DNA of 39,828 bases from Symsagittifera roscoffensis (GCF_963678635.1 NW_026971647.1:1-39828); one strand, 5' to 3'. Counted from the stretch's first letter, positions 29,494 to 39,077 are shown. The notes: a model not told the origin generated them from the letters alone. A program made the numbers and translations.

Positions 29494-31073
29494 GCCGACA
29501 ACTTGGATCCCTACACCGTTCAAATTCCCATCCAACCAACCTCACTACTCCAATTACAATAATACCCTTTTTTGCTTTCCCACCACCCGATTTCCCAACG
29601 AGTAATGTAACATCAGGCATGAATTCCGATACTAATTCACACATCTCAGTTTTATACTCCACATCACAACTCAATAACCCGAATATTGAAACCCCCGATG
29701 AATTTGCCGACTCTGAACCATCTCCATCCAATAATTTTCCCACCAACCCCTCAATTTTTTCCCAACCCCCTTTTCAACCAATGACACCAAATAACCTTGT
29801 CCCCACCAATTCTACACCCTCTTATGCTTCCCAAGTCACTCCAACCTATTCTTCATATCATTCAGACCGATCATCCAATTCTCCAGATACCCCCCAAATC
29901 TCCCCAGAACTAGATAATTTTATTACATTACAACAACAACCCTACCACCTTGACACCCCCACCATAAACCAAATTTCATCCACAATAGATTCATCCAACC
30001 CTCCTACCCCTACACCCTCTTCAATTTATACCGAATCATTAGCACCATCATCCACATCTACTGAATCTTCACTCAGCACTAATAGAGCTTACCGCACTTT
30101 TAAAAGAAAGTTCCCCAACCATCCTTTCCCAGCAAAACCAGGAACAGCCCGTGAATATATAAATCACCCAAATCACACTAATACAAAAGAATTTTTAGCT
30201 ATCACCTTACCCTCATTTCCACAATACACCTTAAACACCCCTCACGACACTAACGAAACACGTAACTTTGTAGACGAACACGTTTTAATGACTACCCTTC
30301 CTTGGACCTCATATTATCTTTTTACTAATCCCCTTTGCTTACCTTTATCTAACACTCACATCGATATAGAACGAAATAAGGACATGCTATATCGACTCAC
30401 TACACCACTAACACCTAGACAATTTACTTACATAGGATATAAAAAATCACTAAAAACATACACTGCACCCCGAGCTAACGAATATACGCTAGAATATTAC
30501 GATCATAACATCATCAGAACTAACCAAGATCAGTTCTTAGACGATGACCGCTTCGCTAACCCACAAATCACAGAAAAATTTTTCATTAAAACACCATATG
30601 TATTTACACTCAATATATTTGATCGCAAATTTGACCACATCATCTCAGAAGCACTAACAGACACGCAAGCCTACGAAAGTTTTAAAGAACGCTTCCAAAT
30701 ATTTTCACTAACCTTTCATTTCCTTGCACCACATGAAAGAGATCTGCACTGCTCACACGATATTATGTTGCGCACTAAACAAACTCACACATATACATAT
30801 TATCGTTTTATCCAAAATCACTTCGACCTACACACTCCCTCCAGACAACCACACCACCGTTTTCAATTCATCAATTCCAAATACACCTCACCATTCTTTC
30901 TTAACTTCACATATTGCATTAAAGATACTAACCTTCATGGTATTCTTCGAAATTATGATCCCATAACCCAAATGTATATTTTTTGTCCCATCACCAAGAC
31001 CTTCAACGCTGAGGAATCCCGACCCTTCCTTCTCCCACACGAATTTGTTCAACCTATAGAAATCCCATTTTAG
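29490..31073 (+). CDS. ORF6: 527-aa protein of unknown function after env
   Basis: The ATG at 29490 shares ATGA with the env stop, a layout typical of coupled termination-reinitiation. Residues 1-200 are Pro/Ser/Thr/Asn-rich and probably disordered (TPTPSSIYTESLAPSSTSTE). Residues 200-527 are a folded-looking domain with many aromatic residues and alternating beta-type segments (FIKTPYVFTLNIFD, FQIFSLTFHFLAP, FFLNFTYCIKD, GILRNYDPITQMYIFC). There is no signal peptide or clear membrane segment. No known family is recognised. The frame stops at TAG 31071-31073, but the -1 frame continues coding-like to 31297. The architecture (disordered N half, beta-like C half) parallels ORF4 on the other side of env. 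Base use is more C/T-rich than in gag and pol. Confidence 0.75.
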   Translation: MSRQLGSLHRSNSHPTNLTTPITIIPFFAFPPPDFPTSNVTSGMNSDTNSHISVLYSTSQLNNPNIETPDEFADSEPSPSNNFPTNPSIFSQPPFQPMTPNNLVPTNSTPSYASQVTPTYSSYHSDRSSNSPDTPQISPELDNFITLQQQPYHLDTPTINQISSTIDSSNPPTPTPSSIYTESLAPSSTSTESSLSTNRAYRTFKRKFPNHPFPAKPGTAREYINHPNHTNTKEFLAITLPSFPQYTLNTPHDTNETRNFVDEHVLMTTLPWTSYYLFTNPLCLPLSNTHIDIERNKDMLYRLTTPLTPRQFTYIGYKKSLKTYTAPRANEYTLEYYDHNIIRTNQDQFLDDDRFANPQITEKFFIKTPYVFTLNIFDRKFDHIISEALTDTQAYESFKERFQIFSLTFHFLAPHERDLHCSHDIMLRTKQTHTYTYYRFIQNHFDLHTPSRQPHHRFQFINSKYTSPFFLNFTYCIKDTNLHGILRNYDPITQMYIFCPITKTFNAEESRPFLLPHEFVQPIEIPF

Positions 31074-31297
31074 AATTCATCCACAACACTAAATTCAATC
31101 ACAAATTATATAATCTAATCCAAAACACACCTTATGAGTTTGCAGTTGGCACTGAAGAACTAACCACCATTAAAGCACTTCAATTGCTTTGGCCACTGCT
31201 TCAAACTAAAAATATCATCCGCATCTTAGCTAAATTACTAACAACTTCAGATCTCATCCATGACATCTTCCCCCACGTTTTCTTCCCCGACGACTAA
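31013..31297 (+). CDS. Coding-like continuation of ORF6 in the -1 frame
   Basis: The -1 frame opens at 31013, overlaps the last 61 bases of ORF6, and continues to TAA 31295-31297. Beyond the overlap it encodes PYEFAVGTEELTTIKALQLL, then WPLLQTKNIIRILAKLL and DIFPHVFFPDD, which has normal protein composition and predicted helices. It has no early ATG, so it is best seen as the original C terminus cut off by a small indel, or reached by frameshifting. No standard slippery heptamer is obvious; the local sequence is AAATCCCATTTTAG. A CAG/GTAAAT donor-like site lies just after it. Confidence 0.45.
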   Translation, partial: GIPTLPSPTRICSTYRNPILEFIHNTKFNHKLYNLIQNTPYEFAVGTEELTTIKALQLLWPLLQTKNIIRILAKLLTTSDLIHDIFPHVFFPDD

Positions 31298-32359
31298 CAG
31301 GTAAATATGAATTATACATATTATTAACTAATTAAATGTAAACTAGAAACTAACCATTCCTTATTCATGTCTTCTTTAGAATTTTAGCCTTCATCCAACG
31401 ATCATCTGAAAAATTCACAAAAGAAAATAAAAATTGAAAACTTCTTCAAACTGTTTAGAACTCTATTAATTTTTTGCACCAAACAAATCACTAAAAATAA
31501 TACCAATGCAGTAATTTAATTTATAATTTTTTTCCCAAATGCAGTAAATCTAATAATGATGAAAATTTGTAACTTAATTTTCCCCAACAACTAGCAGTAA
31601 ATTTGCATTTCTATGTAATAAATTGATAAAACGAAAATGCAGTACTAACCTTTTGATATTTCCATTCATTCGCACAAAGATTCTATCCACACTCGCACAG
31701 CTCGCCCACGAAGAATTGTTTAAAATAATGAATTTCAGTTTCAAGCTTTCACACTCAACAACTCTAACACACGATAACAAGTTTCAAACTTTCCTTTAAC
31801 CCGGTTGGAAAGGAATTATATACTAAACAACACTAACCAACGCAGCTTACTAAACACCACAAATCATAGAATAACAGCATGACTAAGAAAAGGAAACCAA
31901 CGGTACCCAAACCGGATTAACCCAGTTTAAAACTGGATAATTTATTCTTTTGAAGACTATTATAAAGTCTAAGAAAGAAATAATAAAACACAAAAAAGTC
32001 GAAAGACAAACCCATACCAAAAACAATTTGATTTTTGAAAAAAGGACACAACCAACAAAACATAAGAAAAACCACAACAAACCCAACATAAAACGTTGTC
32101 ACATAACAGGACCTCTCACAAAAACCGCATGCAATCATACTCCCACTCCTGGCCTAACCCACCAGAAGAGGACGTCCTGAGCATGCTCTATAGCCGGCCT
32201 AACCCACCGTGCTACATCCACGCTTTGTGACGACACTCCTATTTTTAATAAGAGCTACTCAAGGGTGAGTAACTCTTCAAAATAACTGAACTAAAACAAA
32301 AAGCTTTTGTGAAAACAACTAACCAAAATCATAACTAAAACATTAAACTAATAAAAATT
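31298..32359 (+). other. Non-coding 3' region of the element
   Basis: No supported sense gene. A perfect short inverted repeat, CCAGTTTAAAACTGG, lies at about 31922-31936. GGCCTAACCCACC occurs twice (about 32152 and 32197). The stretch may contain untranslated sequence or acceptor and donor sites for spliced RNAs. Confidence 0.5.
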
Positions 32360-32836
32360 TTATAAAATGTAAATTATATCTTGCAGTATATAGATCAGCA
32401 TACAACACCAAAGACGAACATCCAAAGGCAAGATGACCCCACTACACTCGAAAAAGAATGGCCAACCACAATCAATATGCCGCCCACAATCACAACTCAA
32501 AGGATTTAGAGTACGACTTGACTTCGCAGAAAAGGACTTCATTGAACTAGAACAATGACCACCTCGATGTTCAAGTATACGTACAGATCCGAGTAACCAG
32601 GCATCCCCTCCACACACAATCTCCACGCCATTCCCAGACAAGGTCAAACACAAAAGAAGTTCTCTACATGAAACGGAAAAACCTGTCATAGCCAACCATT
32701 CTGAAATCAGATTTGAGTTTGTTGCGAAAAGCCAGTCGTTGTCTTGAGAAGACACAACGATTGAATCTGGGACTTCCCAAATAAGAAAACCCAGAAGAAA
32801 TAAGATGTTCGCCAAATACCAACGTCCATCATCCAT
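32360..32836 (-). CDS. Antisense 158-aa ORF beside the 3' LTR
   Basis: On the minus strand, ATG 32836-32834 opens 158 codons only about 53 bp from the inner edge of the 3' LTR, reading away from it. The start is hydrophobic (ANILFLLGFLIWEV) like a signal peptide. The rest is Cys- and Gly-containing with a varied composition (WLFATNSNLISEWLAMTGF, VCGGDAWLLGSVRI, CDCGRHIDCGW). No sense ORF overlaps it, unlike other antisense frames in the element. It may be a captured host sequence or an antisense gene driven from the LTR, as reported for some LTR elements and retroviruses. Caution: the plus strand is A/C-rich, and antisense frames in such DNA tend to be open and hydrophobic. No family is recognised. 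Confidence 0.35.
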   Translation of the reverse strand: MDDGRWYLANILFLLGFLIWEVPDSIVVSSQDNDWLFATNSNLISEWLAMTGFSVSCRELLLCLTLSGNGVEIVCGGDAWLLGSVRILEHRGGHCSSSMKSFSAKSSRTLNPLSCDCGRHIDCGWPFFFECSGVILPLDVRLWCCMLIYILQDIIYIL

Positions 32837-32888
32837 CCTTTGAATTGCAGAAAGACTATTCTAAAAAACTCTGTAAAACCCGGATGGG

Positions 32889-33298
32889 TGGAACCTGATC
32901 TAAACTACATTTTATGATTGGATAAATTAGATATTTTACCACTGTAAAGTATTTAATATTAACCAATCATGATCCATCTAACTAACAACCCACTTATTTG
33001 TAAGTGCTGAAATTACTTGTAATTTCAGCACCAGAGAGATTTGAATTTAACTTAGAAATTAGTTGACTCTCCAAGAAGACTTCAGCTGCCGCAATAAACC
33101 AGTATTTTCTAGATCTATTGAGCCTAGCAGAGACTAGTTAAACAACCTGAGACTAGATAGTATAAGAGTAAGATTAGGATCGGTATTAGACTAAGAAGTT
33201 GCACGAATCTATCCGGCCGAAAATAAGATAGCGTGACGAGCAGACGGTGTACCCTATCCGAAATTACTCTATGAGTTATACACTTCGGTCCTAACTCA
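32889..33298 (+). repeat. 3' LTR (410 bp)
   Basis: Same length and ends as the 5' LTR, with about five substitutions. AATAAA is at 33093-33098 and the perfect hairpin at 33004-33031. No clear polypurine tract precedes it; the bases before it read ACCCGGATGGG, so plus-strand priming is unexplained. Confidence 0.95.
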
Positions 33299-33302
33299 AT
33301 TG
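33299..33302. repeat. Target site duplication ATTG, right
   Basis: This is the direct copy of 14499-14502. Removing the element and one ATTG rejoins the old retroelement remnants. Confidence 0.85.
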
Positions 33303-35150
33303 AGATAGTTAACTTCATGACCATCAACGAGTATATCGAGTCCAAATGTGCATCAACCTTTAAAGAGGCAGATCTAAATGAATACTCGGTAAAAGCCAAG
33401 ACCACAGCGGATATAATCGAATCTCTTTATAATCATACCTCTCACCAAAAGACAAAAGCGGAAACATATTGTCTTTTTTAACCAAAAACGTAGCAGAAAT
33501 ATTAAAAACCACGGTAAAAGGCGCAATTAAGAAACCAATTCCAAAAGAAGTCGCGTGGCGATACACAACCTAGCTTGCTTCAACTGTGAATTGAACAACT
33601 AGGTAGAATGATCATATCAACTGAAGAAAGATAACAAACTTTACAATCGGAACTTTATATTGTGCTGGATCGGCATAGAGCAAGCGTTGTCGGTCGACCT
33701 AAATTACCACAAATAAGAATCCAGCTAACACAACAATCAAGCAAACGCAAAAATCCAGATCCTAATCATCGCTTCGCAAGAAGAGTCAAATCTTGCTTTT
33801 GCAAACTGGATGAGGAAAACAACAGAGGTTTGTGCAGAGGAGGGTTGTGCTTAAAAGGTTAGACGAAATACGTAAAAAACTACAAATCAGTAGAAAATGT
33901 GGTAGGGTAGTAACGAGTTACTTACAAGACAGTTGGAACATTAAATCAACAATCTAATCGACCAAGACCCGTGAAGATTTTAATAAAATGTTGTTAATTT
34001 TTTAAAGCCCAATAGTGACTATCGTACAACAGACCGATCAAACAAATTAGTTCTAGAATCCAAACTGATCAGCAAATACAGCCACAAAACCAAATACCCA
34101 ATGCCTAACAATGAGCTACTACTAGATAGTTTCGACCAAACAATCAAGGTTCTAGATCGAGGATATTCTTCTCGACACAAAACTCGAGATAGGCGTTCAA
34201 CAAGTACCGTTCGGGAATAAAACAAGAGAGCAACGCAAACTCAGTTTGGTTGGATGCAAAGCTATGGGCACTTATCAATAGCAAACATGATTTTATGGCC
34301 TGACGGATATTCGTGCCAGATTTTGAAAAAATTAGATATAACCCTACAAAACTGCAAAAAACATCTTTTCATTTCTAGATGACAGACCTGTAAGTTTAAA
34401 AAGGACAAAGACAATACGGCAAGCGGCGCTTAAGTCCGTGTAGGTCAAGTTATTTATAAGAAACCTGACCAAAGTTTGACCTAAAGGCAAAATTGCGTCC
34501 GAACAAATTGATTGATTGAAGTTTACCATTAGTGCGGAAGGAACCAGACTAATGATAAAAAAAGGGGATTGGAAACCTAAAGACCCCAAAAAACTACAAA
34601 AAGCTATAAATAAAAAATTTCACGGGATCGATTTATCACCTAATAAAAAAGCTCCTAATCTAGCAGCACAAACACTTGCGCTAAAGCGACTCTGAAAAAC
34701 ATCGAGGAAAAAACTTCAAGTGACAAGTATGCCACAAAAAACCTTGTGCCACAAAAAACGAGGATTATTGTAAACAGACGATACAACAAGAAAAGAGGCC
34801 AGGAACTCCCCTTCCCTCCATAAAAACCAAAAACAGGTAAAATATAAAAGACCTGCTTCATCAACCTCCCATTCCGAGCTCTCACCGTCATGATCGGTAA
34901 ATGGGATAAAATCAGAACCAGCTAAAAAAGAAAGACACGAAAAAGACATCACCCTTCCGAACAAAAATGTCTACCAGATCAGGCACTGGGACCCTAGCCT
35001 CAAATATTGGAAACCCCATTCCGATAATGTCTATACAAAAAAAGAAACAAACAATCAAGACAAAGACGCATACCCGAAACAAAACTCGATAGAAGGAGAA
35101 GTCAGGGAAATCTAATGGCGTATAATTCCCTAGTAAAACTGTTTCAACTC
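33303..35150 (+). pseudogene. Decayed interior of the older retroelement
   Basis: Coding-like fragments with many stops and frame changes follow the insertion. The first frame (about 33305-33480) encodes FMTINEYIESKCASTF and onward to a stop at a T run, after which another frame continues (NVAEILKTTVKGAIKK). Later patches (34030-34220, 34490-34690, 34960-35110) have polar, Lys-rich coding style. No intact RT or integrase motif could be recognised, so assignment to pol is only by position between the gag remains and the right LTR-like end. Confidence 0.4.
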
Positions 35151-35357
35151 AGCAATATTTGATCGTGGCCGTTTATTTCCCATACGCATTTTAGCGACAA
35201 ACGAGATGTGTTTAGCGTCTCGCATCCAAAAAAAACGACAAAAAAGTTGTTCGAAAGTCCTATTTCTTCAAGTCTTTTGGCTGAGAAACCTTACGCCAAG
35301 ACAAAGTAAAATCAGTGCTTGATAAAGTAAAATGCATCAAGTACTTTATACTATTAT

Positions 35358-35420
35358 TCTCTATCTCGTGAGAAGAGTTTTCCCAATTGGCGGATCTCTC
35401 CTAGTCGAAAAGTTTTACTA
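35358..35420 (+). repeat. Old LTR-like end, right copy
   Basis: CTATCTCGTGAGAAGAGTTTTCCCAATTGGCGGATCT.TCCTAGTCGAAAAG matches the sequence at 13245-13310 with substitutions. It is interpreted as the 3' LTR end of the element that received the young insertion. Confidence 0.45.
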
Positions 35421-36172
35421 GCTTTTGGGTTAATGGAATTTTAGTCAACTTTAACAAAAAACTTAACTCAGAAATGGCAAAACATAAACGAACATGTAAT
35501 TTTCCTGTAAAAATTGTTGTTTTTTGACTTTTAAGCTGGCTTTTCAAGAAGGCTTTCAGCTGAAATGCATTTGAAATTTTTTCAGGCAAAGTAAAAAATA
35601 AAAATTAAATTAACGCAAAACAGAAAAAAAAATTATTCAGAAGATGCTTAAAAACGAGTCGTAGTTGATAAGTCAGAAAAGACGAATTTTCTTTGCCTTA
35701 AAAATTTTGTAAAAACTCATAACTTACTTCATTTGAGTTTAAATTTGAAGGTGGGATCAAATTTACTTGGTTCCGTGGTCGATCAAGGGATTTTATCCTG
35801 CAAGATCTTGCAAGATAAGCCCCTTTGAATATGACATGTTTTTGAGCAAGATCTTTAAAGATATGATTTTTCGTGGAATAAACAACGTTACACGCAAAAA
35901 CAACCAATAGCGTTTGAGCAAGAAGTGTAGCTTGGGTTGAATTCACATTGAAAGTTAGCGACAAAAAATTTTAATAAAAGTGATCGCCCTTGATAAATTA
36001 TTGGTGTCCATTGCCACAAAAGCAAATTTGATTGATAGACTATCGCTAAGTTGGCTAATTTTAGGCGTGGAAATAGCGATACAAGAAAACCTATCAAAAT
36101 TAGCAAAATTTCTACAGTACCGGGGTTCAATCCAGCAACCATTAGCTGAGTAGTCATGTATACTACCTCTTT
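35421..36172. other. Intergenic stretch with CTTGCAAG-type motifs
   Basis: No gene is supported. The palindromic words GCAAGATCTTGCAAGAT occur at about 35800-35816, the first of a cluster continuing to 39136. A minus-strand hydrophobic frame at 35888-36157 was judged insufficient. Confidence 0.4.
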
Positions 36173-36492
36173 ACAACGCAGGAATAGTTATAAGCAAATT
36201 ATATTTTTATCAATTCACACTCTCTTTTGAAAGCTTTTAGAATGATTTAAAATTTCTCATTTTAGTGCTGTTTTTCTACGGAGTCATTGGTAAAATAGCT
36301 CTAAAACATCTCTTTAGCGTAGTCGAATTGGAACAACGCAGGAATAGTTATAAGCAAATTATATTTTTATCAATTCACACTCTCTTTTGAAAGCTTTTAG
36401 AATGATTTAAAATTTCTCATTTTAGCGCTGTTTTTCTACGGAGTCATTGGTAAAATAGCTCTAAAACATCGCTTTAGCGTAGTCGAATTGGA
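36173..36492. repeat. Tandem duplication, 2 x 160 bp
   Basis: Positions 36173-36332 and 36333-36492 are direct repeats with two differences noticed (T/C in TTTTAG.GCTG and T/G in AACATC.CTTT). This is a recent local duplication without coding content. Confidence 0.93.
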
Positions 36493-36578
36493 TCTTCACA
36501 GTGTTTTTTGGCCCTCAGAAGAAAAAAGTAGTGCAAAATTTCCATAGAAGGTTGTCTTGCAAGATCTTTAGATTTTTA

Positions 36579-36811
36579 GGCTCTTTTCGAGTTTCCCAGC
36601 CCAGTTGTAAGATAACAAATCTGTTGTTTAAAAATTGCTCGTACGGCAACTTGCATATGAGAAAAATTATAAAAACTCGTTCATGTTTACTTATTCACGC
36701 TGACAGGTTTTTGTACAGCTCTAGGTAATCGAAAATCATTTTTAAAAAAGCTATTATATTTCGATTTTCAGAAATAAATTAAAGGAGGGGGGAAACTGGA
36801 AAAAGATAACC
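36579..36811. mobile_element. hAT-like MITE, upstream of protease B
   Basis: The left end GGCTCTTTTCGAGTTTCCC and right G run with GGAAACTGGAAAAAGATAACC enclose interior words shared with the 2080-2294 copy (AAAAATTG, ACGGCAA, TTCACGCTGACA.GTTTT). The last bases are altered, possibly by fusion with a GATAACC motif of the TCTTGCAAGATAACC cluster, so the right boundary is approximate. Confidence 0.7.
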
Positions 36812-37078
36812 TCCAGCTTGCAAGATTTTGCCTGATAACACTCGTTGGTAAGAATCATGCAAGATCTTGCAAGATAACCTTGCTTGATTCACTAGGATAC
36901 ATTCTGTTTGATATCTTGAGCAAAAAACAAAATCGCCTGCAGCTTTTCTGGTCTACGCTGCTTCGAACAAATTGTTTCAATAAATTAGCAACAGTGATTG
37001 CATTTTGAGACGAAAAAAAGCCACGTGCAGTGCCTTGTCAGCAATATTAATTGGTACTAAAATCAAACAAAGACAAAA

Positions 37079-37292
37079 ATGGTCATTAAACAGCTTTTTT
37101 TGTTTGCCATTTTCATTTATAGTGTCCAAAGTATTCTGGATACTTTTTTGAAAAGAAGTATTATTAACGGTCATAAAGCAACTGAAAGATCGTTTTATGT
37201 CAAAGTTTACATGGAATATCCGCCTGGTCCAAAAGTCTGCGGGGGCATGTTGATTGACAAGTTTTGGGCACTGTCTGCAAGTCACTGTTTCT
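37079..37292 (+). CDS. Trypsin-like serine protease B, exon 1
   Basis: The ATG at 37079 starts a signal peptide (VIKQLFLFAIFIYSVQS) followed by a short pro-region, an activation site near KRS/IING, a CGGMLIDKFW block and SASHCF with the catalytic His. It is a secreted S1-family zymogen. The reading frame runs into a stop shortly after, so a donor is required. T/GTTTAG at 37293 gives a phase-1 exon end that keeps the Cys after His and joins in frame to the exon at 39680. An alternative GT six bases earlier has the same phase but would lose that Cys. Unlike protease A, signal peptide and activation site are in one exon. The remaining catalytic residues lie beyond the window. Confidence 0.82.
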
Positions 37293-37634
37293 GTTTAGCT
37301 TGTTAGTTCTAAAATTAGAGTATTTTCATTTGAGTCTTTTTTAATCAAAGTTATTCTGTTAATATCAAATAGCGATTTTCCCTCCTAGTCGATAACCAAT
37401 GGTTATCTGGCAAGATCCTACAAGATTCGTGCAAAACTCGTTTATCTTGCAAGAGTCTTGACAACGTATGTTTTATCTCGCAAGTTTCTTGCAAGAATTT
37501 GGCGAGATTCTGGCTAGATAACCCTTATCTGAAGAGAAAGATTTTTAAAGTAGTTTGCTGGAGAACAAGCTATTTTGGTTGTTTAAATTGCGAGAGGGTT
37601 TTTAATTTCCGAAGCTTAAATAGCCAGAAATTTT

Positions 37635-37710
37635 GGCTCTTTTCCAGTCCCCTCTTTGATTTTTTCCAAAATTCAATATATAATAGGGGGTGGGAAACTG
37701 GAAAAGAGCC
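37635..37710. mobile_element. Very short (76 bp) hAT-like MITE
   Basis: It has complete termini GGCTCTTTTCCAGTCCCC and GGGTGGGAAACTGGAAAAGAGCC with only about 35 bp between. Flanks GAAATTTT and GAAAATTTT look like an 8-bp duplication with a one-base length change. It is probably an internal deletion derivative. Confidence 0.75.
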
Positions 37711-38062
37711 GAAAATTTTAATGGAGCAGTTTATCGACCAAAAAGAAAATTGATACAGCGGTGATATTCTTGGTGCCAAAAAGCGGAGAAACTGTCTTTT
37801 TCTACTGTTCTATTTCAACAAACCAATCATATATTCAATAATAAAGAGTTTCAGACTCCAATCGGAAGTTAAACGATCCTCATTGAGGAACTGCAGGTTG
37901 AGAGAAACGAGGCAGAAGACAGGAAAACAAAGAAAGAAGTTTGAGAAAGAAAAACGAAAAAATTCCTTGCTTTTGCATTTAATGAATTGTTGATCTCTTC
38001 TTTGTTGTTTATTTCTTAACAAGCCTTACTTTATTGGGTTTTTCTCCTCATACATCTTAACT

Positions 38063-38128
38063 GGGTCGATTGAAATTAAAATAAGGGCCGATTGAATTTA
38101 AAATTAGGGCCGATTGAATTTAAAATTT
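38063..38128. repeat. Tandem repeat, 3 x 22 bp
   Basis: Units of GGGCCGATTGAATTTAAAATTA start at 38063 (diverged), 38085 and 38107. A minor intronic repeat. Confidence 0.85.
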
Positions 38129-38454
38129 GAAATTTAGCAAGAAACCAGGAAAATGAAAAAAAAAAACGATTGAAAAAAAATGGCGCTGTCACAACTAGCG
38201 GGCTCGATGTATATATGAGTCGCAAAAGATGCTTTCTTCATACTTGGTTTGCTAGTTGGATGTCTTCATGGCCATTTTAAGTGCATGATTGTTTGCTTTA
38301 GTTTTTTTAATGTATCATAATTTTTGCCAGTTTTGATGTTTTCGCAAATTTGCATAGTCTTGATGTCTGATTTTGATTGATTAAAAAAAATTATTTCTTG
38401 TTTTCATTTCTATCAAGCCGACAAGACTTGCAGGCTCTTTTCCAGTTCCCCCTC

Positions 38455-38648
38455 GGCTCTTCCCCCCCCCCACCTGCGAATTTTTACATGTAAATTTGTT
38501 GACCACTTTATCGGATTGTTATGAAAATTAACATACAGACTGATAAGGCAACGACAAGCATATTTGGTCTTCATACTCAATCTCGTGAAACCACTCGTTA
38601 CACTAAAACAATGAAGCTCGAGTGAGGTGGGGAAAAGGAAAAAGAGCC
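38455..38648. mobile_element. Long-arm type MITE nested in the 38433-38885 copy
   Basis: It runs from GGCTCTTCCCCCCCC and ACCTGCGAATTTTTAC to GAGGTGGGGAAAAGGAAAAAGAGCC. Interior words (ACAAGCATATTTGGTCTTCAT, GTGAAACCACTCGTTACA) match the copies at 5235-5572 and 7598-7812. The duplication falls in C runs (TCCCCCTC against CCCTCCCC) and cannot be fixed exactly. Confidence 0.7.
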
Positions 38649-38695
38649 CCCTCCCCCCCCCCCCCCCCCCCCCCCCCCCTCCCCCCACCCCCCTC
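38647..38695. repeat. Long interrupted poly-C tract
   Basis: Nearly 50 bases of C with a few T and A lie at the junction of the nested MITEs. It probably expanded from the C run inside the MITE terminus. Assembly length here is unreliable. Confidence 0.9.
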
Positions 38696-39077
38696 TCAAA
38701 TTCAGTTTTGTAAAGCTTAATTAACGTTGTGATAACGCAATGAAATTTGACGTGGTGAACAAATCGACAATTTTGAACCCATTTGTTCTTCATACTTTAC
38801 AGCGTAACATCACGCATTTAGCCGTAATAACACGTAAAACAAAAACAAAACTCGGTATTTTGAAAGGGGGAACTGGAAAAGAGCCGATTTGCAAAATTGG
38901 TAGCTACGTTTCAAAAAATCTGGGAAAAAATATAATGAAACTTAAAACTTGCTAGTACTGTCGCAGCTAGCGGGCTGCATGTATGTATGAATATCTTAGT
39001 ACCTGGCTTGCTATTTTAGTAATTCGATGAATCATAAGAACCGTGGTTCCAGCTCATATACATACATCTTGTCCAGA

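Larger units (their letters stand above)
14503..33298 (+). mobile_element. 18.8-kb Ty3/gypsy-like LTR element with env and accessory ORFs
   Basis: The element has 410-bp LTRs, ATTG duplications, a primer-binding-site candidate, gag, pol with integrase downstream of RNase H (the Ty3/gypsy and retrovirus order), an envelope gene and several extra ORFs. It is far larger than ordinary gypsy elements of 5-8 kb. The plus strand is A- and C-rich and G-poor from the leader to the last sense ORF, unlike the T-rich flanks. The two LTRs differ at about five positions in 410, so the insertion is recent, yet the copy has lesions in env, RT and both accessory ORFs. It may be called an endogenous, retrovirus-like element of an invertebrate; whether it is or was infectious cannot be seen. 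Confidence 0.93.
38433..38885. mobile_element. hAT-like MITE (outer), with a nested copy
   Basis: The left end GGCTCTTTTCCAGTTCCCCC and right end GGGGGAACTGGAAAAGAGCC are intact. Flanks GACTTGCA (38425-38432) and GATTTGCA (38886-38893) are an 8-bp duplication with one change. The right interior matches the copy at 3125-3350. A long-arm type element (38455-38648) sits in its left C run. Confidence 0.8.

Noticed and set aside
36122-36140. GGGGTTCAATCCAG, similar to a tRNA B box
   Set aside because: One base short of the B-box consensus, with no A box at the correct distance and no cloverleaf.
35888-36157. 89-codon minus-strand hydrophobic frame with ATG
   Set aside because: No domain and no splice sites, and it lies in repeat-containing intergenic sequence. 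Chance is the simpler explanation.
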